Of a stretch of 23,705 nucleotides of DNA, positions 14,564 to 22,351 are shown piece after piece (the stretch's first letter is position 1; every line of letters begins with the position of its first letter). The notes under the pieces were generated by a model. The model did not search any database, had not been told where the DNA came from, and saw nothing but the letters and a program-made list of their open reading frames with translations. Position numbers and translations under genes: made by a program. Location: contig CAZQQL010000047.1 in NCBI GenBank assembly GCA_964595455.1, positions 1 to 23,705 on the forward strand, read 5' to 3'. The stretch comes from DAOUEG01 sp964595455 (GTDB lineage: Bacteria > Chloroflexota > Dehalococcoidia > Dehalococcoidales > RBG-16-60-22).

Positions 14564-14671
14564 ATATCCCGTTTGGGGCGTTTTATGTTTGCGTTGGTGT
14601 TCAGGGGATTTCCGGTATGAGACGCAGGCGGACTTCCGGCGCCGGAAGCGCCATGGATATGGAAGAGAGAG

Positions 14672-14704
14672 GGTGGCTGCTCCAGCAAGCTGGGAACAGC
14701 CACC
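14672..14704 (-). terminator. Hairpin after the NuoG-like gene
   Basis: GGTGGCTG / CAGCCACC enclose an inner CCAGC / GCTGG stem, a long stable hairpin 24 bases past the stop of the minus-strand gene. What follows is CTCTCTCTTCC, not a T-run, so it may act as a pause, RNA-stabilising element or weak terminator. Confidence 0.55.
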
Positions 14705-14727
14705 TTATGATCGAACGTAATTCGTTA

Positions 14728-15429
14728 TTACGTGGCCGCGCTACCCGCGTACCGGCCGCAACCGAAGCCCTGGCCGAGCTTGCACCAGACACAGCCGCCC
14801 GGAGCGTCCTCATTGGTCAGGAGCTGGGAATCGCACTGGTCGCAGAGGTATTCCTCGCCGGGCTTCATGGGACCGTTGCAGGGCTTCAGGGTCATCGGGC
14901 AGAGCTCGACACAGGCGCCGCACTGCTTGCAGAGGTCCGAGTGTTCGCTGAACGGAAAATCGACGTGGCGTTCGATACCGCGCCCGACGAACCCCTTGGC
15001 TTTGGCTTTCCAGAGTTCGTTACAGGCCCTGACGCAGCGGCCGCAGAGGATGCAGTCTTCGTTGCGGAACGGGTAGCGGACTTCCCGTACGCCGCACCGT
15101 ACCGCGATGTCCTGGACCGCCCGTGAATTGGGGGCCTGGGCCACGAGCAGTTCCGCCAGGTTACGGCGCAGTTTCCGTATCTTCTCCGTATTGGTCAGTA
15201 TCGTCATGCCTTCCTGCACGTTGAGGGTGCAGGAGGTTGTGACCGTCGAGCGCCCATTGACGATATTCTCCACGATGCAGAGCCGGCAGGCCCCGATATC
15301 GGTTAGATACGGAACGTGGCACAGGTGCGGGATACAGATACCGTACTCTATGGCGGTATCCAGCACGCTGGTACCCTTGACAGCCCGGATGATGGCTCCA
15401 TCTATATTGACATTAACGTATTGCTGCAT
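14728..15429 (-). CDS. NuoG N-terminal-like iron-sulfur subunit (HoxU/HndD-N type) with Cys-rich tail
   Basis: The product is 233 aa. A plant-type [2Fe-2S] domain has C37, C48, C51, C67 (CHVPYLTDIGACRLC...TTSC). The His-Cys [4Fe-4S] motif that normally follows in NuoG is not seen. Two ferredoxin clusters follow: C126/129/132/136 and C167/170/173/177. A tail of about 45 residues carries C196-x2-C199, C213-x2-C216 and C224, which could form a rubredoxin- or zinc-ribbon-like site and is not usual in this family. The molybdopterin or H-cluster part of full NuoG or HndD is absent, so it is an electron conduit only. The start ATG has GAGGTGG seven bases ahead. It follows the NuoF-like gene by 21 bases. 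Confidence 0.87.
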   Translation of the reverse strand: MQQYVNVNIDGAIIRAVKGTSVLDTAIEYGICIPHLCHVPYLTDIGACRLCIVENIVNGRSTVTTSCTLNVQEGMTILTNTEKIRKLRRNLAELLVAQAPNSRAVQDIAVRCGVREVRYPFRNEDCILCGRCVRACNELWKAKAKGFVGRGIERHVDFPFSEHSDLCKQCGACVELCPMTLKPCNGPMKPGEEYLCDQCDSQLLTNEDAPGGCVWCKLGQGFGCGRYAGSAAT

Positions 15430-15450
15430 GTTACTGCCACCTCGTTTTCT

Positions 15451-17304
15451 TTAGACAACCTGGACCGCCTGGAACTTGCATTCACTCAGGCAGATACCGC
15501 ACTTGCGGCAAAGCTCCGGATCGATGGCATGGGGCTGCTTCTTCTCTCCGTATACAGCCTGGTGAGGGCAAGCCCTCAGGCAGGCGCCGCAGCCGGTGCA
15601 CTTCTTTGTATCGATGCGGTAGTTGATGAGTTCCTTGCAAACCCCGGCTGTGCATTGCTTCTTGAGGATATGGGCTTCATATTCCTGCCGGAAGTAACGC
15701 AGCGTGGTAAGCACCGGGTTCGGTGCGGTTTTCCCCAGGCCGCAGAGCGCCGTCTGGGACACCGTCCAGGCCAGTTCTTCCAGCAGGTCGAGCTGTTTCA
15801 TGGTGCCCCGGCCTTCGGTGATGTCCGTGATGATCTCGAGCATGCGGTCGATACCGAGCCGGCACGGGACGCACTTGCCGCAGGACTCGTCCTGGAGGAA
15901 CTTGAGGAAGTACTTGGCCACGTCCACCATGCAGGAGCCTTCATCCATGACGACCATGCCGCCCGAGCCGACCATGGATCCGGCCTCGGAGAGGACATCG
16001 AAGTCCAGGGGGAGGTCGAATTTCTCAACAGGCAGGCAGCCGCCGGACGGCCCGCCGATCTGTACCGCCTTGACCGCCTTGCCGTCCACGGTCCCGCCGC
16101 CGATATCGAAGACGACCTGGCGGATGGACATGCCCATCGGAACTTCGACAAGGCCGGTATTCCTGACTTTGCCGGTCAGGGCAAGTATCTTGGTCCCCTT
16201 GCTCCTATCGGTGCCTTCCGCGGCGAACCAGGAAGACCCTTTATTGATAATCGCCGGGACGTTGGCCCAGGTCTCGACGTTGTTGAGCACCGTGGGTTTG
16301 TGGTAGAGGCCGTCCACGACGGTATGGACATCCTTGGCCCTCGGCTCGCCGACCTGGCCTTCCACGGAGGCCATGAGGGCTGTCGATTCGCCGCAGACGA
16401 ACGCGCCGCCGCCCCTGGCAACTTCGACATCGAATGAGAAAGACGAACCCAGGATATTCTCACCGAGCAGCCCTTTTTCACGGGCCTGCCGGATGGCGAT
16501 TTTAGAATGGGCAACGGCCAGCGGGTATTCGTGGCGGACATAGATATAACCTTTGTTCGCCCCGACCGCCCAGGCGCCGATCATCATGCCTTCCAGCACG
16601 AGGTGCGGATTGCCTTCCAGGATGCAGCGGTCCATATAGGCGCCGGGATCGCCTTCGTCCGCGTTGCAGATGACATACTTCTCATCGCTGCGGGCATCCT
16701 TGCATTCCTGCCACTTACGGCCGGTCGGGAACCCGCCGCCGCCGCGCCCCCTGAGGCCGGCGGCCTTGATCTCCTTGATGACATCAACGGGTCCAACGCT
16801 CTGGAGCACCCTGGCGATGGCCGTATAACCGCCCGAAGCGATATAGTCATCGATGGAGCAGGGATCGACATTGAGGTTCTGGGAAAGGATACGCCGGTCC
16901 TGGGCCTGGTAGAACGGGATCTCATCGACCGTCCGGTATTTCCGCCCGGTGGTTTCATCAACGTAGAGGAGACGGTCGATAACCTCGTCCCGCACGATGG
17001 TGCGGGAGACGATCTCGTAGGCGTCCTCGGGAGTAACGTGACAATAGAATACGTTGCCGGGTTCGATGATCATCACCGGGCCCTGCTCGCAGAAGCCGTG
17101 GCACCCCGTCACGCAGAGGCGCACCGGGTTTTCCATCTTGTGTCCTGCCAATTCCTTTTGAAGGGCATCGATAACCGCCTGCGAGTTGGAAGCCCGGCAT
17201 CCGGTGCCGCCGCAGACCATGATGGTCTTGACGTAAGTATCTTGTTTGTCCTGCAGGTTCAGGTGCAGGTGGTCCAGTTCACGGACGCTGTTAAGCCTGG
17301 GCAT
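15451..17304 (-). CDS. NuoF-like NADH-binding flavoprotein subunit (HydB/HndC type)
   Basis: The product is 617 aa. Order: thioredoxin-like [2Fe-2S] domain (C31-x4-C36, C68-x3-C72), the NADH/FMN-binding core with RGRGGGGFPTGRKW and CNADEGDPGAYMDR, GRGGGAFVCGESTAL, the SLBB-like part, the [4Fe-4S] site ESCGKCVPCRLG with a distal Cys (ALCGLGK), and a C-terminal two-cluster ferredoxin (CTGCGACLRACP and CRKCGICLSEC). This set is typical of NAD-linked or electron-bifurcating hydrogenases and formate dehydrogenases, larger than NuoF of complex I. The ATG at 17304 has GGAGGGG a few bases ahead, and a GTG upstream is not needed. It overlaps the NuoE-like gene by 14 bases. The expected job is FMN-based hydride exchange with NAD(P)H. 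Bifurcation is an inference that depends on the missing partner. Confidence 0.94.
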   Translation of the reverse strand: MPRLNSVRELDHLHLNLQDKQDTYVKTIMVCGGTGCRASNSQAVIDALQKELAGHKMENPVRLCVTGCHGFCEQGPVMIIEPGNVFYCHVTPEDAYEIVSRTIVRDEVIDRLLYVDETTGRKYRTVDEIPFYQAQDRRILSQNLNVDPCSIDDYIASGGYTAIARVLQSVGPVDVIKEIKAAGLRGRGGGGFPTGRKWQECKDARSDEKYVICNADEGDPGAYMDRCILEGNPHLVLEGMMIGAWAVGANKGYIYVRHEYPLAVAHSKIAIRQAREKGLLGENILGSSFSFDVEVARGGGAFVCGESTALMASVEGQVGEPRAKDVHTVVDGLYHKPTVLNNVETWANVPAIINKGSSWFAAEGTDRSKGTKILALTGKVRNTGLVEVPMGMSIRQVVFDIGGGTVDGKAVKAVQIGGPSGGCLPVEKFDLPLDFDVLSEAGSMVGSGGMVVMDEGSCMVDVAKYFLKFLQDESCGKCVPCRLGIDRMLEIITDITEGRGTMKQLDLLEELAWTVSQTALCGLGKTAPNPVLTTLRYFRQEYEAHILKKQCTAGVCKELINYRIDTKKCTGCGACLRACPHQAVYGEKKQPHAIDPELCRKCGICLSECKFQAVQVV

Positions 17305-17776
17305 TTTTCCCCTCCGTTTCACGGCGGCGGATAGTTTCGATGAGCTTGCGGAGCTTACCCGGCGTCATGTGGTGATGATAAATCTCATTTTCCTTGACAA
17401 CTGGTCCGAGGGCGCAGGCGCCGAGGCAATTGACGCACTCGATGGAGAACAGGCCATCTTCGGTCACTTCACCCGGCTCGATGCCGAGCAGCGACCTGGC
17501 CTGGTCCAGCAGGAGGCCGGAATTACGGACATGGCAGGCAGTGCCCATGCACATGGTAAGGACGATCTTCCCGGCCGGTTTGAGCCGGAAAGCCTTGTAG
17601 TAAGAAGCCACGCGGTACACTTCTATCAGGGGAACACCCAGTTCCTGGGAAACCGCCTTCATATCTTCCCGGGAGATATAGCCGCATTCCTCCTGTACGT
17701 CCTGGAGGACTTCTATCAATTGACCGGGCTGGCTGCGCCGTCCTTCGAGGATCCGGTCGAGGGTGCTGGTCGTCAT
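17291..17776 (-). CDS. NuoE-like [2Fe-2S] subunit (HndA/HydC type)
   Basis: The product is 161 aa, starting MTTSTLDRILEGRRSQPGQL; the thioredoxin-like fold binds one [2Fe-2S] by C76-x4-C81 and C117-x3-C121 (TMCMGTACH; VNCLGACALGP). Residues 20-70 (LQDVQEECGYISREDMKAVS, ...LIEVYRVASYYKAFR) are the conserved helical N-terminus of NuoE. The start has AGGAGGT five bases ahead; a longer frame upstream lacks a site and runs into the promoter region. It is the first gene of the three-gene trio and is separated from the divergent LuxR-type gene by 115 bases. Confidence 0.95.
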   Translation of the reverse strand: MTTSTLDRILEGRRSQPGQLIEVLQDVQEECGYISREDMKAVSQELGVPLIEVYRVASYYKAFRLKPAGKIVLTMCMGTACHVRNSGLLLDQARSLLGIEPGEVTEDGLFSIECVNCLGACALGPVVKENEIYHHHMTPGKLRKLIETIRRRETEGKNAQA

Positions 17777-17800
17777 CGTAACCTCCTGTCCTGGAAAAGC

Positions 17801-17829
17801 TTGATTATTTCCAGCATAATTGGTACAAT
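17801..17829 (+). promoter_or_regulatory. Sigma-70-type promoter of the LuxR-type regulator gene
   Basis: TTGATT (17801-17806), exactly 17 bases, TACAAT (17824-17829). The -35 matches 4 of 6 and the -10 5 of 6. Transcription would start near 17836, leaving a leader of about 55 bases that contains the CCTATA palindrome. The divergent nuo trio must start within the same gap. Confidence 0.6.
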
Positions 17830-17866
17830 CGACCCCGGTAAATACAAAATAAATGCCTATGTATTC

Positions 17867-17881
17867 CCTATAGTCTATAGG
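17867..17881. promoter_or_regulatory. Perfect palindrome CCTATA-GTC-TATAGG before the regulator
   Basis: Six-base arms with a three-base centre, with an additional CCTAT half at 17856-17860. It ends 10 bases before the ATG of the LuxR-type gene and could be an autoregulatory operator or a block on translation. Confidence 0.5.
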
Positions 17882-17891
17882 CAGTGAGTTG

Positions 17892-18863
17892 ATGGAAGAA
17901 TTTACGGAAAAGAAACGTACCCCGTTCCCCTCTAAAGAGTTGGCGCTGCTCTGGCGCATCCCTTTTCCCGGTGAGAAAGACCCGGAGGAGGTACTGGTCG
18001 CGCTGCACGAGCGCATCAAGGAGCTGAACTGCCTGTACGGTATCTCCCAGCTTGCGGAGCGGCACGTATATTCGATCGACGGACTGCTGCAGGAACTCGT
18101 CGACTTCCTGCCGTATTCCTGGCAGTTCCCGGAAGTGACGTGCTCCCGGATCCTTTTCCAGGACAAGACCTATACGAGCAGAAACTTCAAAATGTCCCGG
18201 TGGCGGCAGTCATCCCGGATCTACATGTACCATGAGCCCATAGGGGAGTGCGATATCTTTTACCTTGAAGAATGCCCTCCGGCCGATGAAGGCCCGTTTC
18301 TCAAGGAGGAACGCGCGCTCCTGGATGCCGTGGCGGAGCAGATCGGGGCCATCGCCACCCGCATATCCGCTGACCTGGAACTCCAGGAAACGAACCGTCA
18401 ATTAAACCTGGAACGGCAGGCGCTCCAGGAGTCCAATACCGCGCTCAAGGTGATCCTGGCAAGGATCGAGCAGGAAAAGCAGGAAGTGTACCGGGACATT
18501 AAAACGAACGTGGAAAAAGTACTGGCGCCAGTCCTGCAGGGCCTCGCCGCGCGGCTGACCCCGGAACAGGCAAAGTATATCGAGATACTTGAAGAAGCCC
18601 TCGATAACATCGTTTCCCCGTTCATCAACAAGCTTTCCGTAAGCTGCACATCCCTGACGCCGACGGAAATCAGCATCTGCAACATGATACGGAACGGGAT
18701 GCGTACCAAGGAAATTGCCGAACTGCGCGGTGTATCCGAAGCGACGGTCAACCGCCAGCGGGAAAAGATACGGAGCAAGTTCAAGATCACCAACCGGGAC
18801 ATCAACCTGGCTACGTTCCTGGAATCGAGTGCGTGGGAAGGTAAATCCGACTCTCCGCGTTGA
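17892..18863 (+). CDS. LuxR-type transcriptional regulator with GAF-like sensor domain
   Basis: The product is 323 aa. Residues about 40-160 look like a GAF-type sensory domain (IKELNCLYGISQLAE, then ELVDFLPYSWQFPEVTCSRI, and the end AEQIGAIATRI). A coiled coil of about 155-205 (ELQETNRQLNLERQALQE) leads to a C-terminal LuxR HTH, about 254-312 (LTPTEISICNMIRNGMRTKE and VSEATVNRQREKIRSKF). No receiver domain or signal peptide is seen. I start at the ATG at 17892; the site ahead is weak (GTGAG), and a TTG one codon earlier is possible. It is divergent from the NuoEFG-like trio and is the best candidate for its regulator. Confidence 0.9.
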   Translation: MEEFTEKKRTPFPSKELALLWRIPFPGEKDPEEVLVALHERIKELNCLYGISQLAERHVYSIDGLLQELVDFLPYSWQFPEVTCSRILFQDKTYTSRNFKMSRWRQSSRIYMYHEPIGECDIFYLEECPPADEGPFLKEERALLDAVAEQIGAIATRISADLELQETNRQLNLERQALQESNTALKVILARIEQEKQEVYRDIKTNVEKVLAPVLQGLAARLTPEQAKYIEILEEALDNIVSPFINKLSVSCTSLTPTEISICNMIRNGMRTKEIAELRGVSEATVNRQREKIRSKFKITNRDINLATFLESSAWEGKSDSPR

Positions 18864-18892
18864 GGGGACCCGGGAACCTTTCCCAAAAAGAA

Positions 18893-18935
18893 TCCGCCGG
18901 AGAAGGTCTGGTTGCCTCTCCGGCGGACTTTTTTT
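18893..18935. terminator. Rho-independent terminator
   Basis: An 11-base perfect stem TCCGCCGGAGA / TCTCCGGCGGA with a 13-base loop is followed by C and seven T on the plus strand. It ends the LuxR-type gene. On the minus strand the stem is followed by TTCTTTTTGG, so it can also end the convergent glutamate-synthase-type gene. Confidence 0.95.
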
Positions 18936-18959
18936 GTGTTTTTGAGCTATAGCGAGATG

Positions 18960-20561
18960 TCAGTCGATTGGCGCGTTCAGGATGTCCATCGCTTCTTCAC
19001 GATAGGCGTCCATGACGTACGGTATGCCGGTGACCTTCGCGCAGTCTTCCGTCAGGGACATCAATTCCTTCCGGGTGATGGCGGGGACGCTGAAGCAGCG
19101 GGCGCCGGCCATAATCTGCTGCAGACCGACCCGTATCTTCTCCGAGAAGCTGTAGATACCGACAGCGCCGAGCGGGATGTTCTTCATTTCATCGGCCCCG
19201 ACGATGCTCTTGACATCTTCATAGTTGACAAAGACTTCTTCCGGCGTCGAGCCGTACTGGCTGACGGTATTGGGCAGCTTGCCCTGCTTCATCCAGGCCT
19301 CGATGTTCTTGCCGACCATACCGGGGATCATGAGAGCGCGACCCATGCAAACGGCCTTGACGAACGGAGCGCCGAGAGCGAGGGCTTTGAAGACGCCGTC
19401 TTCGCTGCTGAACCCGCCGGCGAAGGCGATGTCCGGAACGCGGGCGCCTTTTTTGGCGAGTATCGCGGCGAATTCCGCGGCCGCCGCGTGGAGGTAGAGG
19501 CTCGGCATGCCCCACTCTTCCATCATCCGCCAGGGGCTCATGCCGGTGCCGCCGCCGGAACCGTCGATGGTAAGGAGGTCGATCCGGGCATTGGAGCTCC
19601 ACTTGATGGCCATGGCGAGTTCGCGCAAGCCGTAAGCGCCGGTCTTCAGGGTGACGCGCTTGAAGCCGAGCTTGCGGAGCCGCTCGACCTCGGCGTAGAA
19701 GCCTTCTTCACTAATAAACCCGAGGCGGCTGTGACGTTCAAATTCCTTGAGTGACCCGTCCTTGTAGGCCGCCTGAGACAGCGGGCTGGAGGGGTCCGGG
19801 GTAACGATATAGCCGCGTTTCTGCAGTTCGAGGGCCCTTTCAAGGGTATTGACCTTGATTTCGCCGCCGATACACTTGGCGCCCTGCCCCCACTTGAGTT
19901 CGATGGTATCGAGACCGTGCTTTTTCTGGACGTATTCGGCGACGCCCAACCGGGTGTCTTCCACGTTCATCTGGACGAGGATCTCACCGTAACCGTTATG
20001 GTAACGGCGGTAGACCTCGATGCGGCGGTCCATGTCCGGGGCCAGGGTGACCTTGCCTTTAGAATCGCGCTCAAGTTGAGGGTCGATGCCGCAGACGTTC
20101 TCGCCGCAGACGAGGGTAACGCCGCTGATAGCCGCGCCGATGGCAAAGTGCTCCCAGTTCTTGCGGGCGATTTCCGTGGAACCGAGCGCGCCGGTGAAGA
20201 TCGGGACCTTCATCTTGACCTTACGGTCCCAGCCGTACTGAGTATCGGTATTAACGCCGGGGAAGGTGGCGGTATCGGGATCGCCGACCACTCCGGCGGG
20301 CAGGCCGTTGGCGCCCATAGCATAACCCTGGATGTTGAGGTGGGAATAATCGAGCGGGTAGTCCTTATCGCCTCCGGCGGTCACTTCACCGAAGGGTCCG
20401 GGGTAGATCAGTTCGCGGCCGCGGAAGGTGGCCCTGAACACTTCACAGTTTCCGGTACAGCCATCGATACAGCGGGAACAGATGCCGCTGAACGGGGCTA
20501 CGCTCCGGGAACGATTGGCAGACCTGGTAGCTTCATCAGAATTTGGGCGCAGTAGATTCAT
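18960..20561 (-). CDS. FMN-binding glutamate synthase family protein (GltB central-domain type)
   Basis: This 533-aa protein matches the FMN- and Fe-S-binding central part of glutamate synthase large subunit (IELKWGQGAKCIGGEI; LLTIDGSGGGTGMSPWRMMEEWG; FAGGFSSEDGVFKALALGA; VCMGRALMIPGM). It has no N-terminal glutaminase domain and no C-terminal GXGXG domain. An extra N-terminal Cys cluster C28-x2-C31-x3-C35-x3-C39 (CSRCIDGCTGNC) is typical of the stand-alone archaeal-type family, and other Cys in the body may add a cluster. Without a glutaminase it may use ammonia or another substrate; glutamate synthesis should not be assumed. AAAGGAG lies six bases before the ATG. It has its own strong promoter and a long leader, and an intergenic terminator separates it from the UroD genes. 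Confidence 0.93.
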   Translation of the reverse strand: MNLLRPNSDEATRSANRSRSVAPFSGICSRCIDGCTGNCEVFRATFRGRELIYPGPFGEVTAGGDKDYPLDYSHLNIQGYAMGANGLPAGVVGDPDTATFPGVNTDTQYGWDRKVKMKVPIFTGALGSTEIARKNWEHFAIGAAISGVTLVCGENVCGIDPQLERDSKGKVTLAPDMDRRIEVYRRYHNGYGEILVQMNVEDTRLGVAEYVQKKHGLDTIELKWGQGAKCIGGEIKVNTLERALELQKRGYIVTPDPSSPLSQAAYKDGSLKEFERHSRLGFISEEGFYAEVERLRKLGFKRVTLKTGAYGLRELAMAIKWSSNARIDLLTIDGSGGGTGMSPWRMMEEWGMPSLYLHAAAAEFAAILAKKGARVPDIAFAGGFSSEDGVFKALALGAPFVKAVCMGRALMIPGMVGKNIEAWMKQGKLPNTVSQYGSTPEEVFVNYEDVKSIVGADEMKNIPLGAVGIYSFSEKIRVGLQQIMAGARCFSVPAITRKELMSLTEDCAKVTGIPYVMDAYREEAMDILNAPID

Positions 20562-20701
20562 CTAACACTCCTTTTGTATTTTCACCGTTATCGCCCCCGG
20601 CCGTGACCGGTATACGGTAAAACCATTGGGTTAACGGAAATTAAGCTCTAATTATCTTCTCCGATATTCGTCCTTTACGGGCAGACTTAACTCCAAATAT
20701 G

Positions 20702-20717
20702 CGGCAATAGGTTGCCG
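20702..20717 (-). promoter_or_regulatory. Hairpin at the 5' end of the glutamate-synthase-type leader
   Basis: A perfect stem CGGCAA / TTGCCG with a 4-base loop falls within a few bases of the predicted transcript start (near 20720). The leader to the ATG is about 160 bases and also contains TTTTACCGT inverted as ACGGTGAAAA (one bulge) near 20586-20624. I could not match it to a known riboswitch. Confidence 0.4.
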
Positions 20718-20726
20718 TCTTCCTTT

Positions 20727-20755
20727 ACTATAGCGTGCGGATTAAGCCTTGTCAA
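20727..20755 (-). promoter_or_regulatory. Strong sigma-70 promoter of the glutamate-synthase-type gene
   Basis: On the minus strand TTGACA (20755-20750), 17 bases, TATAGT (20732-20727): a perfect -35 and 5 of 6 at -10. It is the best promoter match I found in the window. The remaining bases of the 386-base gap (20562-20947) hold the leader and the UroD terminator and no gene. Confidence 0.8.
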
Positions 20756-20867
20756 TACGTAGGCAGGCACGGAAAAAGGTGGAAATCAAGGTGGGAAAGT
20801 CGGCGGCAAACGGTAGCCGTATGAGCCACGGGATGCGGTCAAGATCCCCAGCGGCGGACTTGGAATA

Positions 20868-20922
20868 CGAAAGAAGAAACGGTCAAGTCCAGGTGCGGTC
20901 TATATATCCTGGACTCGACCGT
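20868..20922 (-). terminator. Rho-independent terminator after the UroD pair
   Basis: On the minus strand ACGGTCGAGTCCAGG pairs with CCTGGACTTGACCGT, a 15-base stem with one G-U, closed by a 14-base loop and followed by TTTCTTCTTTC. It lies about 26 bases past the stop at 20948. On the plus strand the G-U becomes an A-C mismatch and there is no T-run, so it acts on the UroD transcript. Confidence 0.85.
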
Positions 20923-20947
20923 CGTGAATCATTCCGCCCTGGGGCGG

Positions 20948-22255
20948 TTAGTACGTGCCGTACTCCTTAATGGTCTGGATGTACTTTTTCAGTTCTTCCC
21001 GGGTGGCCTGTTCCGGCAGGGTCAAGGTAATGACCAGCCCGCCGTCTCCGGCGCAGGCATCGATGAGCCTCTTGAAGTAGGCTTCAGCTTCTTTGATCGT
21101 AGCGAACCTCATGGAGGGGGGATCGCCGGCGATGTAGCACATATGGCCGCCGAGCATCTTCTTTGCCTCGAACACGTCTGTGTGGTCGATGAAGGCCATG
21201 ACCTTGCCTTTCGGCAGTTCACGGAGACATTCCAGACGTTCGCCGAAGTGGGCTTCGAAGCCGGGGATCGGGACGTATCCCATGTCGATGGAGGCCTGGA
21301 GGGCTTTCTTGAGACCGGGCCAGTAAAACCTGTTGAACTGGGCATCGGACATGAAGGCTTTATCACCGCGCCACAGCGGGATGGCGGCGCGCTTCGGATA
21401 TTCTTTATCGGAAGGATCGACCGGAACGGTGGCGGCGATCCTCAGGTCCAGTATCTTGTCGCACATCTGCAGGAGTTTCTCCGGGCGGCGGTACATGTCC
21501 ACCATCGAACCTTTCATACCGCGGAAGAAGCTGGATACAGTATCGAACGGCGCCCCGCCGACGCTCCCGAAATAGGAGAAGGGCGGGAAACCGAGCGCAG
21601 CCAGCGTGTGCTGGACGTCCCCGGCCAGGCGGCGGTGGTTCTCCAGGGCCTCACCGGCTTGCCGTATTTTGGCAGCAAGCTGCATGAACTCCGGGCTGAT
21701 GAAGAGGCCTGTCAGCCACTCGAAGCCCTGGTAGAGGGTATTGAGCGGCGGCAGTTTGCCGAGCGGGGACAAAATGCCGTAGATCCTCGGCAGGTAATAG
21801 CGGACGATGAAGTCTGAAGGATCGGAAAGGAAGAGGTCGTATTCCTCCGCCTTCATGTATTCGCCTTCGACGAACTGGTACATGTAGTCAGCCGGCAGCG
21901 GACCGCCCGGCCAGAGCCGGTTCTTCACATCCAGAACGTCCCAGCAGGCCCCGGAAGTCCCGAAATCCGCCATGCCGACGTCCGGTTGGAAATCGAAGGT
22001 CACGTCGATAACCGCCTCGTTCCAGGGAACGGGGTCGTAGTAGGCCGCCGAACGCGTCAGACCGGAGAACCGGCCGATGTCCGGCAGTATCAACAGCGGG
22101 ACCCGGTCCGGTTTCCGCAGCTCGGCGGCGTCCCGTACCCGTTTCTCTCTTTCAGCGTAAAGCTGTTCGGGGGTCTTGCCTGTTTCCTGAATGATCCGTT
22201 CGCGTAAAGCTTCCAGCCGTTCCTGCGGCTCCGGAGTAGTTCCTGTTATTGCCAT
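20948..22255 (-). CDS. UroD-family protein, corrinoid methyltransferase-like (copy 1)
   Basis: The product is 435 aa, of the uroporphyrinogen decarboxylase superfamily in its methyltransferase-like branch: WPGGPLPADYMYQFVEGEYM, DPSDFIVRYYLPRIYG, MVDMYRRPEKLLQMCDKI, HTDVFEAKKMLGGHM and a C-terminal AGDPPSM, corresponding to the GN(V/L)DP-like strand of the barrel. The length exceeds HemE (about 350), and the neighbours are not heme genes, so heme synthesis is unlikely. Members with this layout include MtaA/MtbA and O-demethylase methyltransferases, which use a Zn-bound thiol. I did not identify the metal ligands with certainty, and no corrinoid protein is adjacent. I start at the ATG at 22255 with GAGGT five bases ahead. 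It follows copy 2 by 96 bases. Confidence 0.85.
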   Translation of the reverse strand: MAITGTTPEPQERLEALRERIIQETGKTPEQLYAEREKRVRDAAELRKPDRVPLLILPDIGRFSGLTRSAAYYDPVPWNEAVIDVTFDFQPDVGMADFGTSGACWDVLDVKNRLWPGGPLPADYMYQFVEGEYMKAEEYDLFLSDPSDFIVRYYLPRIYGILSPLGKLPPLNTLYQGFEWLTGLFISPEFMQLAAKIRQAGEALENHRRLAGDVQHTLAALGFPPFSYFGSVGGAPFDTVSSFFRGMKGSMVDMYRRPEKLLQMCDKILDLRIAATVPVDPSDKEYPKRAAIPLWRGDKAFMSDAQFNRFYWPGLKKALQASIDMGYVPIPGFEAHFGERLECLRELPKGKVMAFIDHTDVFEAKKMLGGHMCYIAGDPPSMRFATIKEAEAYFKRLIDACAGDGGLVITLTLPEQATREELKKYIQTIKEYGTY

Positions 22256-22308
22256 GTTTACCTCACGTTTTCCTATTCGATAACCCTCACAGGGCATTCA
22301 TGCATAGA

Positions 22309-22322
22309 GCGGGCTTTCCCGC
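22309..22322. other. Short intercistronic hairpin between UroD copies
   Basis: GCGGG-CTTT-CCCGC, a 5-base GC stem in the 96-base gap. There is no T-run. It may uncouple expression of the two copies or protect the downstream RNA. Confidence 0.35.
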
Positions 22323-22351
22323 CGTCCACGTGGAATGGTTTTGCGGTATCC

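Noticed and set aside
14518..14703. Small minus-strand frame in the gap before the sigma factor
   Set aside because: It overlaps the hairpin and the predicted promoter, has no ribosome site, and reads like non-coding sequence.
15316..16437. Plus-strand frame of 373 codons
   Set aside because: It is antisense to the NuoF- and NuoG-like genes, both identified by conserved cluster motifs.
15451..17776. Complete complex I or [FeFe]-hydrogenase locus
   Set aside because: No membrane subunits and no H-cluster motif occur anywhere in the window.
17777..18166. Long N-terminal extension of the NuoE-like gene
   Set aside because: It has no ribosome site, runs antisense through the LuxR-type gene, and the normal NuoE length begins at 17776 with a strong site.
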